From Anthracocystis setariae (Eukaryota > Basidiomycota > Ustilaginomycetes > Ustilaginales > Ustilaginaceae), in the NCBI GenBank assembly GCA_928724745.1, contig CAKMXJ010000006.1, positions 558,001 through 622,000 on the forward strand: a DNA stretch of 64,000 bases, read 5' to 3'. Positions within the stretch are counted from its first letter, which is position 1. The number at the start of each line of letters is the position of its first letter. The position numbers and the translations under genes are program-made. Under the pieces are notes generated by a model. That model saw only the letters and a list, made by a program, of their open reading frames with translations, did not search any database and was not told the DNA's origin. Below are positions 21,510 to 29,513 of the stretch, piece by piece.

Positions 21510-22244
21510 CTTTGTACTTTCAATGCATTCAACTTGTCTAGTCAAACGTAAGCGCCTCAATCTTAACGGCTTTCACACTCGGAAAGGGTTTGGTGAATGA
21601 GCATTGTTATATGAGAGGTGTTACATGAATGGCTCCACAGGCTGTTGGCTTGGCTTTTGGTTACGCAGCTGTGTTCCTGAATGGGTGGGTTAAGCGTGGG
21701 TTAGACCATCGTCCCGAGCTGATACAAACTTGAGCAGCTCTGCGTTGGTGGAAACCGTCACGCCTGCGCATTTGAAAGGTAGTTGCTGTCAGATCGTGAA
21801 CAGACGAACAACAAATTGAACAACGGGATTTATCGTACGGGTCTAACCGCACGTTCAGTTCCACGTTGGCAATATTCAGCTCGGATTTGAAAGGTTCGGC
21901 AACTTGGCGGAGGCGGAGGCCGAGACTGACTGAGACTCAGACTTTTGTTCACAATTTGGCATTCACAGCTGTGACCGAGCCAAGCTGCATGCATGAGCTG
22001 GAAGCTTCTCTGCGACCAACACGAGTAACACACAAAAGCTCCAAGCCAATGCCCCTCGATCCCTTGCTATCACACCTCGTCCATCTTCTTCTTTACACAA
22101 ATCCATACAACCAACCACGTCGTTCCGATATCCTCAGCCGCATCTAGCACGCTCGGACGCCATTGGCTCTGACCACCGCGCTCACGCTGGTCACCCCCAC
22201 CACAGCAAGCACACACATCCTCGCCGCCACCTGAGCCACACATC
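21510..22244. other. Intergenic region before the DnaJ/TPR gene
   Basis: 735 bp with no supportable gene. It should carry the promoter and leader of the downstream co-chaperone gene. The last ~150 bp are C/A-rich and T-poor, as in fungal 5' leaders. An ERSE/UPRE-type stress element was not identified by eye. Confidence 0.45.
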
Positions 22245-24017
22245 ATGAGGAGCAGGCTACTTCCCTCGCTGCTGGCGCTCTCCTTGACGCTTTGTCTCGC
22301 GCTCGGCCTCTCTTCTTCCAATGTATATGTCCGCGCTGACGGTGTAGCCAGCCCACAAGCCGCTTTCACTAGCGATCCAGCACTCGCCAACCAACACCTC
22401 ACCCAAGCCAACGCTGCACTCCAATCAGGTCGATACCAGGAGGCTTTGTCTTCGTTCGACCTTGCGCTTCAAGCCGATCCAACCTCGTGGCTCACCTACT
22501 ACCGACGAGCCACAGCACAGCTCTCCCTCGGTCGCACCTCAGCCGCTCTCCAGGATTTTCAGAGCTTGATCGACCTCAACCCCAAGTTCGATAAAGCGTA
22601 CTTGGCGCAGGCCAAGGTGTACCTCAAGGAGGGCGACTACGACAAGGCTAAGCAAGCACTCAAGTCCTACGACTCTGTCCGCGCCGGCAACGGCGCTGCC
22701 GAGGCAACTCCCGCCGAGGCCAACTCTGTGCGCTCCAAGCTCGCTCTCGTCGAGACGTCGCTCTCGTCACTCAGCTTGCTCGTCAAGGAGCTCGATCAGG
22801 CCCAATATGCAGGAACCAAGGGCAAGGCCAAAGAGCTCGACCCAACCAAGGTCGACCGCTGCATCCAACTCGCCGGCCAAGTACTCAAGATCTCGCCTTC
22901 CCACCTCGAAACACGTCTAGTCCGAGCCCGATGCCAGACCATGAAGGGTAACCTCGAAGACGCCATGGCTGACTGGACTCGAGTTGTACACCTGGCACCG
23001 TCACCTTTCCTCTTGCGCAGGCTTGCAGTGCTCTCTTACTTCCTCGTCAGTGAGCCTGGGTCGCAAAGCAGAGACGCTGGTCTTCAACACCTCAAGGCAT
23101 GTCTTCACTCGGATCCGGACAACAAAGCGTGTGCCCAGATGCATCGCAAAGTCAAATCGTTAGAAAAGTCGATCAAGAAGGCACGCAACTTTTACAACTC
23201 GCAGAGCTACCGTGCCGTCCTATCTGCGCTCAAAGGCGGCAAGGTTGGCGGGCCCATGGTGGTGGATGAGATCAAGGAGGTCATTCAGGCCGCGGCGGAG
23301 AAGCAGGCGGGAGACGAGGAGCCGCTCATTCCTTCGACATATCGGACTGATGGAATGCAGAATTCCGGTCTGCTGTTTGAGCTGTATGTCATGTACTGCA
23401 AGTCTCATACCGAGCTCAATGATCTCGATAAGGCCATGCCGTACTGCGAGCTTGTGCTCGCCAAGGACCCGGACAATGTCGAAGCCATCCTTGCGCGCGC
23501 CGAAGTTGCGTTGTCACAGGAGAAATACGACGAGGCCGTGCGCGATCTCACCAAAGCATTCGAAGCCTCGGGTCGTACCGACCGCGCCATCCATCAGAAA
23601 CTGCAAACCGCCCAAAAACGTCTCAAGCTCAGCCAAGTCAAAGACTATTACAAAGTCCTCGGTGTTAAACGCACCGATAGTCTGGCAACGATTAAAAAGG
23701 CGTATAGGAAGATGGCGAGGGAGAATCATCCCGATAAGGGTGGGTCGCAGGAGAAGATGGCGCAGATCAACGAAGCGTGGGGGGTGCTCGGTGACGAGGA
23801 GCTGCGCAAGAGGTACGATGCAGGCGATGATCCCAATGATCCAATGGGGGGTCAGCAGGGTGGATACGGTAATCCGTTCGCACAGGGTGGCCATCCATTT
23901 GAGATGTTCTTCCAACAGGGCGCAAGCGGTGGCTTCCCAGGTGGTGGTGGTGGTGGTGGTGGCGCGTTCGGTGGTGGCTTCCCCGGTGGTCAGCAGTTCC
24001 ACTTCAAAATGGGCTGA
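22245..24017 (+). CDS. ER-lumenal TPR-DnaJ co-chaperone (DNAJC3/P58IPK-like)
   Basis: A single exon of 590 residues. The N-terminus (MRSRLLPSLLALSLTLCLAL) is a signal peptide. Tetratricopeptide repeats run from about residue 45 to 455: ANAALQSGRYQEALSSFDLAL, WLTYYRRATAQLSLGRTSAAL, KAYLAQAKVYLKEGDYDKAK, VLAKDPDNVEAILARAEVAL. A J domain follows at 467-526: DYYKVLGVKR, KKAYRKMARENHPDKGG with the essential HPD at 495-497, and EAWGVLGDEELRKRYDAGDD. The tail is Gly/Phe-rich. This order (signal, TPRs, J domain) is that of DNAJC3, which binds misfolded clients in the ER lumen and stimulates BiP/Kar2. The protein ends FHFKMG with no HDEL-type retrieval signal, as in animal homologues. It is convergent with the SMG6-like gene, 156 bp apart. 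Confidence 0.94.
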   Translation: MRSRLLPSLLALSLTLCLALGLSSSNVYVRADGVASPQAAFTSDPALANQHLTQANAALQSGRYQEALSSFDLALQADPTSWLTYYRRATAQLSLGRTSAALQDFQSLIDLNPKFDKAYLAQAKVYLKEGDYDKAKQALKSYDSVRAGNGAAEATPAEANSVRSKLALVETSLSSLSLLVKELDQAQYAGTKGKAKELDPTKVDRCIQLAGQVLKISPSHLETRLVRARCQTMKGNLEDAMADWTRVVHLAPSPFLLRRLAVLSYFLVSEPGSQSRDAGLQHLKACLHSDPDNKACAQMHRKVKSLEKSIKKARNFYNSQSYRAVLSALKGGKVGGPMVVDEIKEVIQAAAEKQAGDEEPLIPSTYRTDGMQNSGLLFELYVMYCKSHTELNDLDKAMPYCELVLAKDPDNVEAILARAEVALSQEKYDEAVRDLTKAFEASGRTDRAIHQKLQTAQKRLKLSQVKDYYKVLGVKRTDSLATIKKAYRKMARENHPDKGGSQEKMAQINEAWGVLGDEELRKRYDAGDDPNDPMGGQQGGYGNPFAQGGHPFEMFFQQGASGGFPGGGGGGGGAFGGGFPGGQQFHFKMG

Positions 24018-24173
24018 TTCCTCTTTCTCTCGAGATCACATTCCAGTTTGTATTCACACTCTTTATCGACAGAACCCTTCTGCTATCACCCCCGCCGCCT
24101 GCAATTGTGTGAGACTGTGAAATGGTTACCCAATTTGCTATGAAACCTACCCTCCATCGAGGCGAAAACTCAC

Positions 24174-27100
24174 TCACTGCGCTCCGGAAGCAGGCTCAAG
24201 AAGACAAGCTGCAGCTTTGGCGTCGAGACTGGCCAACCCTCGACTTTTGGCCTTCAACCGAAGATTACGATCCAACGTCAGCAGCACACTTTTCTGTGCT
24301 ACCGGCGACGGTTTGGCGTCGACGTTGCTGTCCTCGTTTCTACCGCCTCCTCCACGTAACAAGCTTCTCCGGTCGACAAAGTTGTCCCTCTGCCACGCCA
24401 AGATGCGCAAGATCACTTCGTCAACATTCCTCGCTGCCACCGACTTGCCTTCTCCCACACCGACGCCCGCAGCTGCTTCGAGCTTCGGTGAACCTGTCGC
24501 CACCGTCACCGCCGCCACCGCCGCTACCGAATGAGTTGCACCCCCCGCTACCCCCGTTCCCTGCCAAGTAAAGTCGATATCTTCCGAACGACATGAAAGA
24601 TCGCTCAGATAGTTGCCGCGGCTCGTCTGCACTTTGACGTACTTGGTGTGCGTCCGGATGCGAGATTCCAGAAACTGGATCGCTCGCTCAGCCTCCTTGC
24701 CCAGCTCGTTTTCGTTTCGTCGCAATCCGTCCAGTTCCGTGATGACGGCGAGCGGGATGATGACTGTCCAACGCTGCGATTCGATCAGTTTCGCAATCAA
24801 GTCACCCGGAGTCACAATGATGTTGGTATCCACTACCAGCACTGTGTAACCAGGAACAACATCATCCCAGGGATTCGGCTGAGCGGCCAAAGCCTTAGCC
24901 TTTCCGGCTGCACGATCGGCACCTTTCGCCGGTCGATTTGCTCCCGAGCGCTTACCAGAAAGTGAGTGCCCCAAACTTTGCAGCATGTCTCGTAGGTAGC
25001 AGCTTCGCGCGTGCAGAGCCTGGATCTCTTCAACGGCCTCTAGATTGGTGGACATCGGCAGACCTGCAGGCACCTCGCGAGCGGCCGGTTGCCGATTCGA
25101 ATCATCTTCGTCCCAATCGCTGTCAAAGTCATCCTCTTCGTCCGCATCCTCCCGCTGTCTCGCCTTTCCTTCTTGCTGAGCAAAGAGAGCATCGGCAGCA
25201 GAAGACTGTAATCGGAGCCGCTGGATCCTCAGCTCAACCTCTCGTTGCTCAGCTTCCATCCGGTACCTAGCTAGACGGCCGAGTAGAAGCTTGGAAAGCG
25301 ACAGAGTCGAGGTCTTTGTATCGAGATCAAAGCCTCGCCCAGCTTTGGCCAGTTTGCGAGCAACGAATGCGATGCGAAACGCTCGAACCCTATCGAGAGA
25401 CTGATAGCTCTTGTCACCGTCTCGATTGCGCAAGCCAGCTGCGCGCCAGGCAGCCTCCCTTCGGGTATACAGCTCTCCGTCATCCGCATCCAGGACTTCG
25501 ACCTCGTTGTCAAAGTTTTGAGAAGCAGTCGAGCCATCGCTCGCTGCGCTGCGCCACAACTCGCGATCGTAAAGATGTCGAGAGAGACCCAGCACGCCAC
25601 GAAGACAGAGATCTTCTGGCAGAAGCAGTTGAGCCGTGATGAACGAATTGGAGAGGCACTTTGGCCAACTGCGCTCGATCAAGGAAACGGACGTGTCGAC
25701 GTGCTGGAGCCAAAGATCCCAGGGAATGAATCGTTCAAGCATCCTGGACGCCTTCTTTGACTGACAGAGAGAGATGAGGAAGGTACTGAGGATGGTGTTA
25801 TATGGATTGGATCGGTAATATGCATCGACACTGGATAGATCGAAAGTGAGCATCTGCATACCGAAGCACAGTGTGGCAGCGCGTTCGAGCGCAATGGGAA
25901 GCTCGGCCGTGGCTACATCTTGGTCTTCGACGGCGTTCTTTGCTTCCAATGAGATGACTTGCACATCGTCTCCTGCTTCTGAGTCGACTTCGCTGGGATC
26001 ATCCCACTCGGCATCCCGTGGCAACTCGCTAAGGAAATTGTCGTCGGACTTTGCCGCTGCAGAGCTGACGAGGATAGCGGTTGGCGTGCTCACCTTGGAC
26101 CTCTCTGTCCTGTTGGCCCGTTTCCCGGTCTTTCCAGATTGCTGAAGCAGGAGATCGGCAAGAATCGAGTCATCGGCTCCGTACTGGAAAAGGGCAGCGA
26201 TGTTGATGACGGCCATCATCATCCAAACAGACTGGCTCAGCCCTGCTGGACCGTACTCTTCTAGAAGCTTGGTGAGTTCGGTCATCAAGCGCTCAGACAC
26301 TTCTTCAAAGTCATCCAGCTGGACGCGAGTGAAGAGGATCCCATGCAAGTAGAGGAAGAGGTCCTCGATGGTGCTGTCACGACGAAGACGGTGAGCTTGT
26401 CGCCCTTGGTCAAAGAGATCCAAGATGGTGTCCCTGGCCGATGTGAAAGGTTTCGCAGCGATGAGGCTCTTACTGAGATGGTACAGAGCACGCAGGTCGT
26501 TGTCGCCTCGGCTGAGCACGCCGAGATGATGATGAAGTCGACCAACGTTGGGGGTTTCTGTTATACCGAGAGCGTACCAGTCTTTTGCTGTCCGACGCCA
26601 TGTCTCCTTTTCGGTCCATTCCCAATCGCCGAGAGCAGCACTTCCGATGCTCGCTTTTTCAAAGTGGTTCGCAAGGACTTCGTGTTTGGTTTGCGTGGCG
26701 TGAGGTATGGCATCGACATCATCCTTGTCCTCGGCTTCCTGATCGTCTTGATCGCCACTGTCATCGGTCAAGTCAGACGAGAAGTCGTCTTCGTCGTCGT
26801 CATCAATGCGTGTTTCGACAGGTGATGCAGACCGGGCTCTGTCCATGCGCTTGTTCCGAATCTCCTCTCCTCCTCCATCGATCGACATGTTGGCGGCAAG
26901 ACCCGCTACAGCCATGCGATAGCGTGAGAGGTCGCCGAGACTCTCTATCCAAGCTCGACGGAAGGGTTTGTACCTCTCCGACTCGTGCAAAGCAGAGTAG
27001 AAGGAGTAGGCGAAATAGATGAATTCGGTGAGATGGTCCAGAAGCTCGGCGCGGCGTTCGTTCCCTTGGTGATTGTGCTGCGAAGAAAGGTTGGTTCGAA

Positions 27101-28541
27101 GGCTTTCGAGCATCAGATGGAAACCTGTCTGCCAAAGACGGGACGGAAGATTGTACACTTCTGCCAGCTCTTGGACAGAGCCAGGCAATTCTGGTCTACA
27201 GGTCATCTCGAGAAACGAGGAATGATACTCTGCCAGGTCGCGATGCCTGCCAATCAACGCTATCCAATAGGAAGGGTCGCGTACGTCTGGGGGGACGTAG
27301 TCGGTCATTTGAAGGCGTGCTTTCTCGGCCTCTGCCTGGTGTGTTTCCTGCAGGTTGGCTTCCATGGAGGCTATTGTTCGATACACTTTCTTGATCTCGA
27401 CCACGTGTGCTTGAAGAGCTCGCGGATCGGATGGATCCACAGCCGGTACAAAAGCTAGATCCGAGATGGAAGGTTTGATGATGGGGCTGCGTCCAATATG
27501 ACTGCTATCCGAAGTACTGGATAGATCCCGGCGCATGAGGAGTTGGGGCTGCATGGATGAGACTGCACCGAGGCGGGGAGAGGGGGCGCCAGAGGCAGAA
27601 CGGACTCTCTCTTCGACTTGGTTTCTCTGCTGCGTGGCAAACTTGACAGGATCGTCGCGCCTAGGATCGAAGAGCTGACGACAATCGCGACTGGATGATG
27701 CTTCACCGGAAAGGCTACGGGCATCGTTGGATCGAGCGAAACGGTCTCTCCGACTGGAAGCGGAGTGCTGCGAACGAGAACCAGCTTCAGACCGAGATGT
27801 GTCTTGGTTGCGGAGGTCCGGGAGAATGCCACGTCCAGAATGCTGTCTGCTACGTCTTCCGGCCGAACTGCCATCTCTGGACTTGGTGTCCTTCTTGGAG
27901 GGTGAGGTCGACATTTCTGATCTGGAGCTTTGAGCGCCATTAACTTGTGCATGTAAGCCGTCGTCTAAGGGTGGCTTTGTAGCAGTCTCTAGCTGTGAAG
28001 CCTGAGAGCGCTCGGACCGTCGTTCCCGATGGCGAGGGCGCCTGCGCTGACGGGAAGAGGAGCCAGCAGCGCTTTCTTGACCTGTTGCCCTCGACGAGGC
28101 TGCCCTTGAAGATTCCGCCCTCGATGACTCTGCTCTCGATGACTCTGCCTCGCTTTGATCTCGACGACTCTGTCGCGAAGATGCGCGGGAATTCGAGAGC
28201 CGAGAGCTGCCCTGCTCAGCATTTTTGCCCTTGGAATCGGAGGTTTCAGATCGAGTACTGGGATTGGAGGAGCGCGGATGGCGACCACCGCGTCGCTTTC
28301 CGCTCTGTGCTGGAGGATCCACATGCTCGGGTTCTTCCTGAAAAGAGACGTGATGCTGTTTGCGGGCAGGCGCTCCTACCGCCGCATCCTGCTGGTCTCG
28401 CGATCTCGAAGCGGGCTCTGCGAGGGCCGACTTGGTCGCTAGCGCGGAAGTTTGCGAAGGGAATTTGGATTCAGCAAGGTCGTACGTAGGCGCAGGTAAA
28501 AGCTGCGTCGATGCAAAGCTATCGGAGTGTTGAAAGGGCAT
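24174..28541 (-). CDS. EST1/SMG6-like protein with C-terminal PIN domain
   Basis: A single exon of 1455 residues. Residues 1-350 are Ser/Arg-rich low complexity with tandem ESSRA repeats. An EST1/SMG5-7-type helical (14-3-3/TPR) region follows: KKVYRTIASMEANLQE and YWIALIGRHRDLAEYHSSFL near 385-470, and VGRLHHHLGVLSRGDNDLRALY near 664-690. The PIN nuclease domain starts at about 1232 with YTVLVVDTNIIV, then IPLAVITELDGLRRNE, a glycine/alanine-rich insertion, RNVDEVILRILAW and VLLTLDRNLRLKAKSRG. The acidic residues expected in an active PIN site are present (Asp1238, Glu1269, Asp1374, Asp1424), so it is probably catalytic. SMG6 cleaves mRNA in nonsense-mediated decay; Est1 acts at telomeres. 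Which role applies here is not clear. It is divergent from FOL1. Confidence 0.88.
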   Translation of the reverse strand: MPFQHSDSFASTQLLPAPTYDLAESKFPSQTSALATKSALAEPASRSRDQQDAAVGAPARKQHHVSFQEEPEHVDPPAQSGKRRGGRHPRSSNPSTRSETSDSKGKNAEQGSSRLSNSRASSRQSRRDQSEAESSRAESSRAESSRAASSRATGQESAAGSSSRQRRRPRHRERRSERSQASQLETATKPPLDDGLHAQVNGAQSSRSEMSTSPSKKDTKSRDGSSAGRRSRQHSGRGILPDLRNQDTSRSEAGSRSQHSASSRRDRFARSNDARSLSGEASSSRDCRQLFDPRRDDPVKFATQQRNQVEERVRSASGAPSPRLGAVSSMQPQLLMRRDLSSTSDSSHIGRSPIIKPSISDLAFVPAVDPSDPRALQAHVVEIKKVYRTIASMEANLQETHQAEAEKARLQMTDYVPPDVRDPSYWIALIGRHRDLAEYHSSFLEMTCRPELPGSVQELAEVYNLPSRLWQTGFHLMLESLRTNLSSQHNHQGNERRAELLDHLTEFIYFAYSFYSALHESERYKPFRRAWIESLGDLSRYRMAVAGLAANMSIDGGGEEIRNKRMDRARSASPVETRIDDDDEDDFSSDLTDDSGDQDDQEAEDKDDVDAIPHATQTKHEVLANHFEKASIGSAALGDWEWTEKETWRRTAKDWYALGITETPNVGRLHHHLGVLSRGDNDLRALYHLSKSLIAAKPFTSARDTILDLFDQGRQAHRLRRDSTIEDLFLYLHGILFTRVQLDDFEEVSERLMTELTKLLEEYGPAGLSQSVWMMMAVINIAALFQYGADDSILADLLLQQSGKTGKRANRTERSKVSTPTAILVSSAAAKSDDNFLSELPRDAEWDDPSEVDSEAGDDVQVISLEAKNAVEDQDVATAELPIALERAATLCFGMQMLTFDLSSVDAYYRSNPYNTILSTFLISLCQSKKASRMLERFIPWDLWLQHVDTSVSLIERSWPKCLSNSFITAQLLLPEDLCLRGVLGLSRHLYDRELWRSAASDGSTASQNFDNEVEVLDADDGELYTRREAAWRAAGLRNRDGDKSYQSLDRVRAFRIAFVARKLAKAGRGFDLDTKTSTLSLSKLLLGRLARYRMEAEQREVELRIQRLRLQSSAADALFAQQEGKARQREDADEEDDFDSDWDEDDSNRQPAAREVPAGLPMSTNLEAVEEIQALHARSCYLRDMLQSLGHSLSGKRSGANRPAKGADRAAGKAKALAAQPNPWDDVVPGYTVLVVDTNIIVTPGDLIAKLIESQRWTVIIPLAVITELDGLRRNENELGKEAERAIQFLESRIRTHTKYVKVQTSRGNYLSDLSCRSEDIDFTWQGTGVAGGATHSVAAVAAVTVATGSPKLEAAAGVGVGEGKSVAARNVDEVILRILAWQRDNFVDRRSLLRGGGGRNEDSNVDAKPSPVAQKSVLLTLDRNLRLKAKSRGLASLDAKAAACLLEPASGAQ
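28077..28165. repeat. In-frame 15-bp tandem repeat in the SMG6-like gene
   Basis: On the minus strand this segment encodes imperfect tandem ESSRA pentapeptides (AESSRAESSRAESSRAASSRA). Each unit is 15 bp with CTCGATGACTCTGC-like sequence on the plus strand. It lies in the low-complexity N-terminal region and is likely length-variable between strains. Confidence 0.75.
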
Positions 28542-29513
28542 TGTTGCGAGAAAGCCGCAAGCCCAGGCGCATCGAAATGATGCCGGCAGCGGGTGGAAGT
28601 TTTGCAGAAGCGAAGACGATGACAGTGCGTCAATGAGGCGACGAACAAGCGACCGTTACGATCAGGCTGCAAATGACCTCCTTCATATCATCAATCAAAA
28701 GTCGTATGTTTCCGATGCAGAGCTCGTCAAAACAGAATGGCCGGGGTATATGTCGAGGGAGGATTGACTGAAGCGACCAGAAAGTTCCCAATCCGACAGC
28801 GCTTCCAGGACTATTGGCGAGTGTCGAAGTCTTGACGTTGACGATATCAGCCCGTGATGATATGCTGTGGCCGCTAGCTCCAATGATGTAGTGTCACTGT
28901 GTCCTAGACGCCAAGGATGGAGTTTGTTCACAGTTATTCCTATGCTGAGTTTCACCGAATTAGGTAGCAGAGTACAGTGTAGCTGTCTGTGGTGGGTGTC
29001 TAGTGTCGCGGTGATGGGACTTGGTCCGGAGTGCTGTACTATAAAACGCTCAGTCCAAAAAAACGGTGTCAGAATGCTCAGCTTCATGTCGCGACGGCCG
29101 CTTGACTTTTCGACACACACTCACACTGCACACTGCTGTATTGAATTTTACTACTACACTCTGGATGTCTGTGGAGTGCAGAGACCCTTTTCCCGAGAGC
29201 CGAGCGAAATTGCCTGAAAAACAGCGACAGAGAGGAAGAAAGCGAGACGGGTGTGGTGTGAAAATCGGGCTCAAAAAATAAGAAAAAAAAAAAAAAGAAG
29301 ACTTCTTGGAGTCATTTCTGGAGCTCCACCTTTTTTAGGCTTTGTGCGTGGTTATCGGAGGAGAGACGAGCAACGAACGACCGCAAGTCTGCGAAGTCTG
29401 CTTATCTACATGCTCGCATAGGGAGAGTGCTCCGAGCTGTATCGTAACGTTCGTCGCATACATAGCGACGTACGGCTTCGCTGTCGACCAACAATCCCCG
29501 TACTGGCTATGGC
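28542..29513. promoter_or_regulatory. Divergent promoter region, SMG6-like / FOL1
   Basis: 972 bp between divergent starts. It contains an A-rich run at about 29274-29299 some 215 bp before the FOL1 ATG, plausibly a nucleosome-excluding promoter element. No gene was seen. Confidence 0.45.

Noticed and set aside
23212..24120. 302-codon plus-strand frame overlapping the DnaJ/TPR gene
   Set aside because: Arg-rich alternate frame over the J domain; a shadow of the real gene.
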